A stretch of DNA of 64,000 bases, from positions 3,038,001 to 3,102,000 of the forward strand of contig OZ234500.1 in the NCBI GenBank assembly GCA_965153455.1, in the 5' to 3' direction. The notes below the pieces were generated by a model. That model did no database searches. It had not been told where the DNA came from and was given only the letters and a program-made list of their open reading frames with translations. Shown here piece after piece: positions 22,385 to 33,800 of the stretch (positions within the stretch are counted from its first letter, which is position 1; the number at the start of each line of letters is the position of its first letter). This DNA comes from Sphagnum compactum (Eukaryota; Bryophyta; Sphagnopsida; Sphagnales). Made by a program: the position numbers and the translations under genes.

Positions 22385-23680
22385 CTAGACTGTGCACAAG
22401 TTGTCCATGTCAAGCCACTGCGCCTTCTTTCGACCTGATTTGCTGAGAGCAGCGTTGACGGCCAAGCCTTCCGCAGCAGTATGACCGGCAATGACAATGG
22501 GGTCGAGAGCCGCAGCGGTTGCTTTCAATTCCATCCCAAAGCGCTGACGAGTTTCCCACACGAAGTCCCTGAGCGATCCCAGAGCAGCATCGTACCCGCG
22601 AATCACATGGCGCAGTGTGTGATTGAGCACTCTTGCTACCCAAACCTTAAACAGAAGCTCTTCCCAATCATCGTCACCTTTCTCAAAATGGTCAAGAAAC
22701 TTGAGGTAAGCTCCTGTCCAAGCTTCCTCGTCAGCAAAACCCCAGCAAGGCCAGTCGCGAGCATTCAGGAGGCCCTTCACAAGTGCAGAGTCGAAATGCT
22801 GGTGCAAAAGCTCCTGCTGGCGCGGAGTCCAGTGACTCCTGAGGAGCTTCAGACTCTTCTCAATGTCATATCCTACCTTCTGCTGCACAAGCTCCGGGAC
22901 AGCCTTTGCAAACTCGATGCAGTAGCCACCGGCGTCGCTACCCACAACCTCGTCCTTCAAGGATTGAATCGCAGAGAAACACTCCACCAGCATGGTTCGG
23001 AGATCACGTAGTCCACCGTAAAGAGCATGCACCTTGCCTTCGGGAATATAGACTTCAGCCATGCGAAGGCCCGTCTGGGCAATCACGAAGGTGTACAAAG
23101 TGTCGATTCCCCAGTCACTTTGCGAGCAAACACGTGGGTCAGCGAGCAGAACCTCAGCAGCTCTTCTTGTGACAAGCAATTCTCCACCCAGCGGCTGCTC
23201 AATGGAAGGCAGAACCGTGTTCGGCCATAGCATTGCAAATCCAAGCTTGGTAACAAACCATGTGATCATCGCATCTGTACTGGACCTTGGAAAGTGGTGA
23301 CGGACAACATCGTAATCGAGGTCAGCTTGTATCTCCGCCTTGCTGATCCATTTCTCAGAGAAGGAGACAATATCCGCATCGTAGAAATGCAGACGAGTGT
23401 ACTGGGTGTGCTCCAGAAAGTAGGAGAGTGCAGTGTTCATGCCATCACCCTTGCCACCTCTCAACGCTACCCCAATTCGCTTTTGCAGCAGAAGAATAAC
23501 TACCTTACCAGATGCTTTCTCGATTCTGGGCTTTGCGTTCTCAATGGCATGCCACGTTTCCCCTTGGCTGTAGCCAACACACAGTACCGCTGCAATACGG
23601 GGGTGAGATGCAGCACATTCTACATTACGCACAACCACTGAGACATCCTCCTCTTTGAATGGGAAGCAAACTATAGACAT
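22385..23680 (-). CDS. MGS: Mannosylglycerate synthase (GT78 family)
   Basis: The enzyme transfers mannose from GDP-mannose to D-glycerate, making the compatible solute mannosylglycerate; the lycophyte enzyme is reported to make glucosylglycerate as well. This single exon encodes 431 residues, against 397 in Rhodothermus marinus MGS, and the resemblance runs the full length: SIVCFPFKE at the start, GGKGDGMNTAL (75-85), DAD metal motif (101-103, in HFYDADI), STDAMITW (134-141), EQPLGGELL (161-169), SDWGIDTLYTF (188-198), EGKVHALYGG (214-223, metal-binding His218) and WEELLFKVW (339-347). The ATG at 23680 is the first in frame; the frame is open upstream but has no ATG. No transit peptide is evident, so a cytosolic enzyme is likely. 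The C-terminal 45 residues are extra. Intronless in an intron-rich genome, which fits, but does not prove, ancient transfer. Confidence 0.95.
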   Translation of the reverse strand: MSIVCFPFKEEDVSVVVRNVECAASHPRIAAVLCVGYSQGETWHAIENAKPRIEKASGKVVILLLQKRIGVALRGGKGDGMNTALSYFLEHTQYTRLHFYDADIVSFSEKWISKAEIQADLDYDVVRHHFPRSSTDAMITWFVTKLGFAMLWPNTVLPSIEQPLGGELLVTRRAAEVLLADPRVCSQSDWGIDTLYTFVIAQTGLRMAEVYIPEGKVHALYGGLRDLRTMLVECFSAIQSLKDEVVGSDAGGYCIEFAKAVPELVQQKVGYDIEKSLKLLRSHWTPRQQELLHQHFDSALVKGLLNARDWPCWGFADEEAWTGAYLKFLDHFEKGDDDWEELLFKVWVARVLNHTLRHVIRGYDAALGSLRDFVWETRQRFGMELKATAAALDPIVIAGHTAAEGLAVNAALSKSGRKKAQWLDMDNLCTV

Positions 23681-24160
23681 GCTCTGATTCTCTCGCTTTC
23701 CGTTCTCTTCACAGGCCCGCCCCTTCTTCGTCCCTCCACTGCAATCAATCACCCCAAGCGCACGCGAGCGAGGTCCCACGAAACGCCGACGGATGTGGGG
23801 TAGGTTTCCGTGTATTTTTTTATTCCATACCACAGCCGATGCCACAAACGGTTGGGTAATAGGGTTCAGGGAAGTGGACAGCAAGAAAGAAAACAAAAGA
23901 GATTCACAGTGTACTTGCTTCTTCAGGCAAAGTGCGTGAGCGGCAGGCCAGCGGAGCAATACGCAAAACGAGAACGAGAAGCGACAGCGGGGCAGGAGAA
24001 GAGACGAGACGACGAAGCGAAAACCAGAGAAGAGGAGAGACTGATGAGGGGGAACTCTCGCGAGTAGTAGGTTACAAACAGAGAGGAGGGTAGGTAGGTA
24101 CGTAAGAAGGCAGGGTACTTAAACAAACGAAGCGGGGGGAATCTTTTCCTTTTTGGGGAC
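23681..24160 (-). promoter_or_regulatory. MGS 5' leader with a two-codon upstream ORF
   Basis: On the sense strand about 480 bases upstream are C/T-rich and look like a plant 5'UTR. The only upstream ATG (23828) opens ATG-GAA-TAA (23828-23820), a two-codon uORF. The same spot reads GTATGG and is followed about 90 bases later by GATTGCAG, so a small leader intron could remove it. Transcription start is not visible. Confidence 0.4.
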
Positions 24161-24245
24161 AAAAGTGGGTTTTATTCGGTGCATCCTAGACCAACCATTT
24201 TTCCAATGACTTCTTTTTTTTATAAATTTATTGCGGCCTCAATCC

Positions 24246-24308
24246 ATTTCTTTCCGCCCCCCACAAATCCCTTTCTTTCCGCCCGCAAATCCCTCTCCTT
24301 CCGCCCCC
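24246..24308. repeat. Triplicated TTTCCGCCC element upstream of MGS
   Basis: Three copies of a unit like CCCTTTCTTTCCGCCC with CAAAT spacers (CTTTCCGCCCC, CTTTCCGCCCG, CCTTCCGCCCC) lie about 90-150 bases beyond the probable leader. They could bind a promoter factor; GGCGGAAA is loosely E2F-like. Function is inferred only. Confidence 0.4.
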
Positions 24309-24544
24309 AAGTTAGCTGCATGACACCTATTACCGACTCATCGGTACCGGTGACACTTGTCCTTCATGGGCCCCAGCTGTTGCTCTAATTGGTCAATAGG
24401 TGGTACCTAATACTTGGGGGATGAAAGGTTCATAAAGGTCCCACACTTTCAGTCCTACTAATCACTTTCATTACACACAACAAGCCTCAATTAATATGTA
24501 CCCCCTGTTTATAATGGGGGGGTGGAGGGGGCGGGGTATTAGCA

Positions 24545-24560
24545 CACCCACCAGTGCACC
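24545..24560 (+). repeat. Degenerate left terminal repeat of MULE element 1
   Basis: CACCCACCAGTGCACC is the exact inverted complement of the corresponding part of the right end (within 36986-37020). The outermost 16 bases do not match well, so the exact end is uncertain. Confidence 0.5.
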
Positions 24561-24727
24561 ATCCAAAAAATCCCGTTCTGGGATTTCATGGGTGGGATGA
24601 AACTGTCCTTCAAGGGGTCAGTTGCTTGGTCAGTTGAAAACATTTCCCTCTGAAACTCTTTTTTTTTCATAATTTGTTTTCCCAGCTTCTTTTTTTTTCA
24701 GGCCCCGCTTTTATCTTTATTTTTCTA

Positions 24728-24748
24728 CAACAAACCTGAACCCTAAAC
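24728..24748 (+). promoter_or_regulatory. Telo-box pair in the leader of MULE element 1
   Basis: GAACCCTAAACCCTACC carries two overlapping telomere-like boxes. In plants such boxes sit near transcription starts of growth-related genes. Here they precede a CCTACC-rich leader, so they may mark the start of the left-end transcript. Confidence 0.35.
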
Positions 24749-24969
24749 CCTACCACCCATCCTCCTACCAACCCATCCTCCCCACACTTCTCTTGCAGTC
24801 ACTCCATCACCAGCAGGTTGAACGTTCGAGTTTAGGGAGCTTAGAGCTTGAAGAGTGGAGAGCTTGGAGCTTGAGGAGCGGAGAGTTTGGAAGCACTAGC
24901 TTAATAAGTCTCAGCAGAAAGTCAAGCTCCCCCTTTTTCTCTTTCTTTTCTTTGTGTTTTGTTGCTTGT

Positions 24970-25730
24970 GGGTGCAAGTGGGCTCCATCATCAACTCTTA
25001 GCAGAGGGGCAGCCCAAGCTCCCATTTGTTTTTCTTTTGTTTTGTTGTTTTTGGGTGCAAGTGGGCTCCATCACCAACTTTCGGCAGAGAGGGAGCCCTC
25101 TTTTTTTCTTTTTTTTTCTTTTTTGTTTTGTTGCTTATGGGTGCAAGTGGGTGCCATCGCCAAGTTCTAGCAAAAAGGGGACTTGCTCCCCCTTTTTTTG
25201 GTTTTTTTTTCTTTTGGGCACAAGTGGGCACCATTGCCAAGTCTCGACGAAAGGGGAGCTTCGGCTCCCCCTTTTTCTCCTTTTTCTTTCTTTTTGTTTT
25301 GTTGTTTCTAGGTGCAGGTGGGTGCCATCGCCAAGTCTTAGCACAATTTGGCGCCCACCCTTTTTTTTGTTGGTTTCAGGCATAGTTGGGCACCATCACC
25401 AAGTATTGACAAATGGGGAGCTTCAGTTTCCCCTCTTTTTATTTTTTTGTTTTGTTGCTTTTGGTGTAAGTGGACACCATCACGAAGTCCCAGCATAGGG
25501 GCAGCTTGCACTCCCTCTTTTTTATTTTTTGTTTTTCTATTTTGTTGCTTTTGGGTACCAATGGCACCATTACCAAGTCTCAACAAAGGGGGAGCCTGAA
25601 CTCCTTTTTTTCTTTTTTTCTTTTTTTTGTTTTGTTGCTTTTGTGCGCAATTGGGCGCCATCACCAAGCTTCGGCAAAGGGGGAACTTCGACTCTCTCTC
25701 TTTTACTTTTCCTTTAATGCTGTTTTTTTT
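24970..25730 (+). repeat. About 84-bp tandem array in the left leader of MULE element 1, 9 copies
   Basis: The phrase CAAGTGGGCNCCATCNCCAAGT followed by TCNGCANAGGGGGAGC, a T/C run and TTTTGTTTTGTTGCTTTTGGG recurs from about 24976 to 25700. Spacing is usually 75-95 bases and varies with the T tract. It lies between the pyrimidine-rich leader and the first ATG of the accessory gene. Confidence 0.85.
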
Positions 25731-26229
25731 CCTCGCCACTACTCCCTATTTGTTTTTTGGTGTTGGTAAGAAAGTTTGTTTTATTTTGTTTTGTGGTTTT
25801 TGCAACTTTGGTAGATGCAAACCCCAAAAAGAACAAGAACTGTTGGAGAAGAGGAGCAGGCCTCAATTAAATTGGCAGATGGCATGGGAGGTGTCATGAG
25901 TGAAAGAGGTTTGGAAGGATGGAAAATGCAAAAGCATGTGCAAGCGAATGTTGAAGATGGTGCGTTGGCTTAGTGTAATGTTAATGAGAAACAAATGTAA
26001 GCGAGTGTTGAGGTGGGGGGAACCTCTATAGCAGATCTTGCTACAATTGAAGTTCACTTGCAAAAAACTATTAAAATGATAGTGGAACAAGAAAATGTAG
26101 TTTTTGTTCTAGAGCCAAAGGAAGATGAACATGTTATGAGACATGTTGAGATTGATGTAGGTGACATGTTTATCTTAATTTACAATCTATTGCCCACCCA
26201 TCCTCTCTATTTGAAAGGATGTGATGCGC

Positions 26230-27040
26230 TCCCAAGTTCCTAATTAGACCCAAGATGGGTCTAAGTTACTCAAACAGCGGAATTGTGAGGAACTCGGGGC
26301 ACGCTCCCAGCTCTCAGCACTAAAAGGGGTAGAGGGGTGTGCTGAAGCTCAAGGATGGGACTAGGAAGAATGAGAAGTTTTAGTTACTCAATCGAATCTG
26401 CATCAAACCAACCAACAAGTTGGTTAGTTCACTTTCTGGATCACCTTTAGTACTAGGACAAGCCACGGGCAACTCTAGACTCACAAGACTCACCACGGCC
26501 CGGATTCGGGGGAAGCCACCACCTTTCCCCATATAGTATTCTCTGCGTCTCTCAGCGGAGCCTACATCCGAATGGCTTTTTGTCTCAGGATTCCCAAGGA
26601 GGAGTCCCGAAACTATCCCGGTTTGGATTCCCACAACTTTGTGAAGCTATAAATCTTTGCTCAGACCTCTGATTGGGACGAGGTCTGAAGCAAAGTTGTA
26701 GCTCTCGTCAAGAGCTTTCCAACAATGTGTCGCATTTTACTTGCACGCACCATGGTCAGGTCGATTCCTAACTTTTAGTGGTCGGGAGTCAAATTGCCAA
26801 TTTGACTCCCGGCCCTTCCTTTGGCCATAACTTGTGCTGCAAATGTTCAAATGGCTCATGCGAGCCCATTTTCGACATTTGCACTTCAATAGCTTTCCAA
26901 TGATACAAAGAACTCCTCAATGTGAGGTGTTTCGACCCCTGCAATCGAACTTTACCATCTGGGAGTCCCGGAGGATTCCCAAGTCCCCATTTCGGGAGTG
27001 TGAGTCTCATCCTCACACTCTCTTCAAGTAGGGTTGCGAC
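26230..27040. mobile_element. LTR- or leader-like non-coding insertion
   Basis: Base composition changes abruptly here (GC-richer, no T tracts). Phrases such as AACTTTGTGAAGCTATAAAT, AAGAGCTTTCCAACAATG and GGCCATAACTTG are typical of plant LTR-retrotransposon leaders or LTRs. Clear TG...CA ends and a target duplication were not found. Confidence 0.3.
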
Positions 27041-27111
27041 AGGATGGGTGGGTTTTTTTTTTGGCAAATTTTTGTTTACAATACCAATATTAATTATGGT
27101 TCTCAAAATTT

Positions 27112-27152
27112 TGCCCCACCTTCCTTTTCCATGTGAAAAGGTGGGTGGGGCA
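27112..27152. repeat. Hairpin, 18-bp arms
   Basis: TGCCCCACCTTCCTTTTC (27112-27129) and its near complement GAAAAGGTGGGTGGGGCA (27135-27152) match at 16 of 18 positions with a 5-base loop. The left arm recurs near 33248, also in this element, without a partner. Confidence 0.8.
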
Positions 27153-29639
27153 TTTTTTTTGGTTTAAATCTCTAAGCAATACCCTACAACTTTGTAAATG
27201 ATATTGTTTTTATTTTAGGGTTAGCCTCATTCTATGCAAATTTTGAATATGGGTTTTAACAATACCCTCATTTTGAGTTTTTGTCTATCTATCCATTTTT
27301 GCAATACCCTCAATTTGTGTTTAATCTTTTATTTATAATTGCAATACCCTCATCATGTAGAAATAACCTTCATTTAAAATGTTAATTCTCACATTAAGTT
27401 TATTGTATTTGTTCTTTTGGTTTCAACTGTGGTTGCCCCTCCTTCAATTACCATAGAAGGTGTCCATTGGGCAAGGGATGGGCCCAAATTTTTTTACAAG
27501 GTTGATGGGTGTGATGCATCATATATAGCCAAATACAATTTGGTATGACATTTGCGGGCATGCCACAATGTGACCATGGAACCGTGCAAACCCAGACGCC
27601 CATTTACCTGGGAGTAAAGCCCGAAGGTTCAAGATCATGTGACAATGAATGCGTGGGTCTTGAGCAACCTTCTGGCTTGGTTCCGTTGCAATGAACAGAA
27701 GGCAATTACCAAGGCTAGGAGGCACACTACCTAGGGAGTGGGATAGGCTCCATGGTGATTTGTAATACACACCCAAGGTTCCTAAGTCGGCACTTGTTAT
27801 GTTAACTTCTAACCACATCTTTTAGCTTCTTGGCATGACTGCATGGGGTGTGGGGGCCATGCCTCTCAACGTGTAGCCCAAGCTAAAACACGATGAGTAC
27901 CTTGCACTTATGATTTGAATGACTCGAATCAGGTATGCAAAGGCATTCAAAGGTGTTTGGATAAAACGTGATTCGAAGTCTGCATCAAATAAAACAATGC
28001 AACATAAGGAGATTGGCCTCTTTACACAATACCATGATTTAGAAATGATTCATGGTTGATAAGTTTCCAACAATGCCATACATTTATTTTTTAAAATTCT
28101 AAGTTTTAGAATTCATATGCAATACTTATTGTATTGGGTGCAAGTACATAAACAAGAGTCAACATGATTATTTTATAAGAAGATTGTGAATCCTTTTTAA
28201 TCATTTTTCACTTTTTCATATGAAAGAACTTTTGCAACTTGTTATTAAAAATTATTTCATATGAAAATATTTTGCAACTTGTTATTAAAAATACATATAA
28301 TTGTCCCAATAGATCACATGTTTTGTGTTAATCATTGTTGAATAAATATGAATTTTTCAAAGTGTATAAATTATGTCAAATTCTGCATTTCATCTTGAAA
28401 ACTTATCATAATTTTGAATCATATCAAAATATGCTAATTTTTTTAATTTAATATCATACAATATAACCTTTTTTTGTATGTCATGCACATTAGACCCCAT
28501 TTACATGTGGTAAAAAACTCTTGAAAATCTAAAAATTTGAAAAATACTTTGAATTTTTAAATTTTTAAAATTCCATATCTCTTAAATTGTGAGTGTTTTT
28601 TGAACTTGGGTAATAGGTTGTTATCATCTAAAAAAAATTTACCATCAAAATTATGTTATTATAATAATCCTATACTTAGTCTTTTGTAAATAACCACATC
28701 TGATGTAGTGCTTATTCAAGTTCAAACATATTTTTAAAAAATAAAAATCCAAAATCTAATTTAATGAATTTTTAATTTGAATTCCTCAACTTTCATATTA
28801 ATCATTTAGCACAATTTGGAATGATTAACATAACTTTTAAATGTAAAAAAAAAAACATATGTAAAAAAGTTCATAGTTTTCACCATTATCCGACATGGTT
28901 TTTGGCTCTTATCTCTGTACTTGCACCTTATTGTGTTGTTTGTTTTAGGGTTCAAGGTAGCACCAAGGTGGTGTTTGTGGCTGATGTCGTGGACGTAACA
29001 TTAACCAATCGTGGGATTTTTACATGATGGTATGCCCATGATGAAAAGGTTGCGTCAACACGGTACAGGAAGGCCAATGGGATCCCATCCCCTTTCGTAA
29101 TGATACAAATAACCCATAGCTTATCCTAGTTTTGATTAGGGTGTTGTTTTGGTCTTTAAGATTTAGGGTAACAATTCATTTTGAAGTAACCACATATTTA
29201 AATACATCATGTTCCCCATTTTAGGCTGGGGTTGTCTTGGACTTGGCCATTTTTTGCACATTTTTGTAACACATGTCACCAATGTTATTTTATTTCATAG
29301 TTATGACATTCTTGGTGCGAGAATGTTATGGAAGCCCAAAGAAGCAAGAATTTTAAAAAAATTTATAGATCAACCAGTGTAATTTGGTAAACATTCGCGG
29401 GTAAAGAATGTTATGACAAGGTGCTAAATGAAGAATTTTAAAGAATTTTAATGTGCAAAATGAAGAATGTCATCACTAGGTTTTATTTAAGGCATTTCAC
29501 TTTCATTTTGCACCATCTTGTGTTAATAATTAAAAATACATTCTCACATATTCTTATATGTATGTTTGATAAATTTATCAGAACAATGATTTTAGTTTGA
29601 CACTCAAACCAAAAAATCTTTCTTTACCCCCAAAAATTA

Positions 29640-30760
29640 GAAGTTCAAACCTAAAAAGGAAAGTAATACCCTCATGAAGGTAATATGTAAACACCATTGA
29701 TTGAATTATTTTGGTCAAGGCTATTAGAGGGGTATTGCTTATGCCTAGAATTACTCAATGCACATGCAATACCCCTACTAGAGTATAATAGAAATCCTTT
29801 GGGCTCCATAACATATTTCAAGAGTTTGGGAGGAGTATTGCATTGCCCTAACAAAACCTAGAAGGAACGCAATACCTTCATGAAGGTATTCTGTAAACAC
29901 AATGAATTGAATTATTTTGGTCAAGGCTATTGGAAGGGTATTGCTTATGCCCAAAATTACTCAATGCACATGCAATACCCCTATTAAGGTATATTATAAA
30001 CCTTTGGGCTCCATAACATATGTAAAGAGTCTTAAAGGGGTATTACATAACCCCAACAAACCTTAGAAGGAACGTAATACCTTCATAAAGATATTTTGTA
30101 AACAATATGAATTAAATTATTTTAGTCCAAGCGATTGGAGGGGTATTGCTTATGCCCAAAATTACTCAATGGGTGTGCAATACCTCTCTTAAGGTATATA
30201 AAAAATCTTTTGGGTTCCATCACATATTTATTGCAACCTGGAGGGGTATTGCCTAAACCTACAAGGAAAATAATACCTTGTTTGGGGTAATCTGCAAACA
30301 GCATGGGCCCCAATTATTTTGGTTCGAGTTGTTGAAGGGGTATTTCTCATGCCTAGAATGTTCAATTCACATGCATTACCTTTCTTGGAGTATCCCATAA
30401 AACCTTTGGGCTCCATAACATATATTTTGGAATTTGGAAAAGTATTGCATAACCTTAGCAAAACCTAGAAGGAAAGCAATACCCACATCATTTTGCGATA
30501 ATATTGTAAACCATGAAACAAAAGAATTTTTTTAAAGATACTTATTCCATGCTCACTATATCATACCAAACATAATGATTCAAGTAAATGACGGTATTGC
30601 AAAGTTCTTCACATTGATGGTAGAATGTCACTTGAATAAAGTTATGTAGTTTAAATACAATATTTGCATCACCTTAAGATATTATCTTCACCATGAAACT
30701 TGGAGGGGTATTGCGTAGCCCTACCAAAACCTAAAAGGAATACAATACCTACACCATATT
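29640..30760 (+). repeat. About 205-bp satellite array, forward block
   Basis: The anchor GGGCTCCATAACATAT (or a close variant) occurs at 29801, 30006, 30212 and 30408, a period of 196-206. Each unit also has AGGGGTATTGC, CAAAACCTAGAAGGAA and GCAATACCTTCATGAAGG. A partial fifth unit lies at 30670-30760. Confidence 0.9.
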
Positions 30761-30899
30761 CTGACAATATCCTAAACCATGATACAAATGAAGGTTTTGT
30801 CAAGTTGGTCACATTGATGGTAAAAGGTATTGAAACTATCACTAAAATGAGGGTATTACAGTTACATTTCAAAAATTTGTTGAAATAAAACCTTATACC

Positions 30900-33800
30900 A
30901 TCAATGTGGCAAATATTGCAATACTTTCATTTACATGTACCAACAATTTTGCATTGGTCCATTAAACGATTATTACCATTTATGAGTTTGAAAATGTCTT
31001 TCAATTATATTTAATGTTTAGTTTTTAAAATTAACGTAAAATAATCATTAAGATATCATATGTATAAGAATGAAATAATAATAATAAATCCACTCATAAT
31101 ATCATTTTTTGATATATTGTAAAATAAATTTTACATAGAAGTAAGAAAATACATTGACTAAACGTACATGATATTAGATATTTATATTTCAAAATTCAAT
31201 TAAAACTTTGATTCCTAAACCTTAACCCTAAACCTTGATTGAAGGAAATTAGGGTTCTCATTGAAGGATTTTTGTTATGTTTCCCCAACAAAAAAACAAG
31301 GAGGATGATTTTGCTAATGCTACGGTTGATGAGAAATGCCTATGGCTTGCCTTGCAACATTGATAAATGATACAATGCATTGTTATGTTGCAAGAAATTC
31401 CAATTGCATTTTGGAAGCAACATAGCTCAACAATGTAGGACGTCCTAATGTTGTAAGGAAGAGACAATGGAGGAGCATCTAGTGTTTACTCTTATTAAAA
31501 TGATTGTTTCAATGTTCATATCATTGATGAATTTAGTTTTGAAAAATCAATCTTTAGAGTTTTATCAAGCCAAAGATTGAGGTAACAACTTGACTATATT
31601 CAATTAGGGCAAGAAGATTACATCATTGAATTCGGGGTATTTCAGAAGCAAAAACCACCTAGAGTTGAGATGCATGAAAATGGAGCTTGGGCACATTTAC
31701 CCAATGTCCAAAATGATCCTAGTACTAATATTTGATCATCATAGACAAGTTTAGCCACATGAGGTAACATACAAATCAACTACATGAAAAACATGATTTA
31801 TACTAGCCATTTGACTAGCTACCTGATGCCAAGTCTTCTCTTGGAGAGTCTATTATATTTTTTTAATCAAAATGTCAATTTGATGATTTGGGTGGTGAGC
31901 ATTTTAAGATAGTTCCATTCACGACAAAATCACCATTGTGTTCAATGAAAGTTAGAAGATTCAGCATCATCATGCATGATGTAGTAATAATTTAATCACA
32001 ATAATTGTAGTGTTGTCTAATTCTTTGGTGGATTTAATCTGCACAAGGAATTGCGTGGTTGAGTCATGTTCAACTTTTCAAGGTGTCAAAAGCATTGCAT
32101 AACAACTTGGCCTTCACAAAGTTTTTGAATCCACATAAACTCCAACATGGCTTCCAAAAACTTATGAACATTTTCATACCCATCTATTTGAAGGTTTCTA
32201 GGAAGCTTCCAAAAGCAAACCCTCCTTTGTGAACAAATGACAAATTGACCACTAATTCCTTGTAGTTAGCTATCATCTTAAAAAAATTATGGAAGTTAAT
32301 TATATTGTTGTTGTTTTTTCCTGTTGTCGCAATGATAATGGTGTGTTGGGAGATGGAGAACATACTTCCTTCACCCTATGATTTATTAAAATGTTCCCAT
32401 GCTCTTCAAGAACGCACTCTGGTTTTCCACCACAAAGAGAATTTGGGCTTGTTTAATGTGTAAGTGCCTATCCAAGTGCTTTCATATGGGTGTTTGGAAG
32501 GATTATCTAAAGATGTCTATATTGTTATCACCAAAATCAAGCATTTGTTTACAACATTGCTACTGCACTTCATCATCATTTAGTTTAAAAAAAATCCACC
32601 TCGATATGTTGTCAATTTGATGGGTAGAGAATCTCCAATAGATTGGAGAGTAGGTAATTTCCTTTTTCCTATTTGCTTGCCAATAAGAAAAAACATGACT
32701 ATTGTATGTCTATTGTGCAACTAATGTGGGACATTACCTAATGTGGAGGATCCGAAGGTTACATCTAGTACAAATTATAAATCTTCATTACCAGTAGTTT
32801 GTTATAAAATTCCAAAGCCTCAAGTTAGAAGTAACAACTTACATAATTTATATAGTGATTTCATGGTGCACTATTTTCACTTTTCATTTTGAAAATTTGC
32901 AATTGTACTTGAAGAATTTGACTCACAACTCACAACCACCTTTGATGTAGGGGATGCATGAAAATGGAGACAAAATTGTGACCATGAAAATATTTTGGGT
33001 TTAACTTTCCATAAGTTGATAATATCTTAGTTTATAATCATCATAAATGCAAGGGTTTAAATAGTGGATCTTGGGTAAAATCATGCTACATCCATTACAA
33101 GATGATTACATACCATAACCCAATTAATGAGCTCAGTTGCTACTTTCAGAGCATTTGGAGCACAAATTTTAAACAACCACAATTGGAATAAATTTCCAGG
33201 TTCTAGAAACCTCATTTGAAGAATGCACCTCTAAAGAATACCCCACCTTTGCCCCACCTTCCTCCTCCATCAAATGTTTAATTAAAATTTCTACCAAGTT
33301 AAAATAATTATGTAACTATTATATCTTTATAAATGAAAAAATATATAATTTCACACATTAATAAACTAAATATATCATCATTTAGTGCATTGTAAATTAC
33401 AATTGACATATAATTAATTTACAAGGACTAAAGTTACATAATATTAATAACTTATATTTCAAACTTCAATTACAATGTTTCAATTTACATAGAAATAATA
33501 TTCAATTACATGCATTAATAAAATATACAATGTCAATCACTTATCTTTTGGAATTTTTAAATTTTCATTAAAAATATTTTTTACAAAAAAAGTTGCACTA
33601 TACATAACCATGGGTTTATATATATAGTTTAAATTTAATAAATATATTTTTAATAAATTCATATCATATTTAAATAAATATGAAAAAAATTATATGTATT
33701 AAAATGAATCAACAATATAATTCCATGATATCATTAATTATATATAATGTACTATTCGATATGTTATAAAGAACAATATATTTAGACCAATATTTAAACC

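Larger units (their letters stand above)
25815..29110 (+). pseudogene. Accessory zinc-finger gene of MULE element 1, broken
   Basis: Three coding-like parts lie in order. 25815-26240 starts MQTPKRTRTV and has two stops. 27432-27731 encodes a C/H-rich finger (VDGC..., HLRACH) and a basic segment with VQDHVTMNA, with stops at 27546 and 27615. 28949-29110, after a T-rich acceptor, begins VQGSTKVVFVADVV and, after one stop, WYAHDEKVASTRYRKANGI. The second and third parts align without gaps to the gene at 40563-42056, so they are homologous exons and not chance frames. The family is not one I recognise; the finger suggests DNA binding. An unrelated insertion (26230-27040) appears to split the gene. 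Confidence 0.6.

Noticed and set aside
22385-23959. A 524-residue MGS protein starting upstream with a possible transit peptide
   Set aside because: The upstream in-frame extension has no ATG; it would have to start at TTG (23959). The family's usual N-terminus begins at the ATG at 23680.
24793-25900. Several overlapping frames of 80-180 codons rich in Phe, Leu, Gly and Trp (or Lys on the other strand)
   Set aside because: They are translations of the 84-bp T/C-rich tandem array; all frames are open by composition and none keeps a motif.
31205-31240. Telomere-like AACCCTAAACC sequences
   Set aside because: Only two or three degenerate units, so not an interstitial telomere array.
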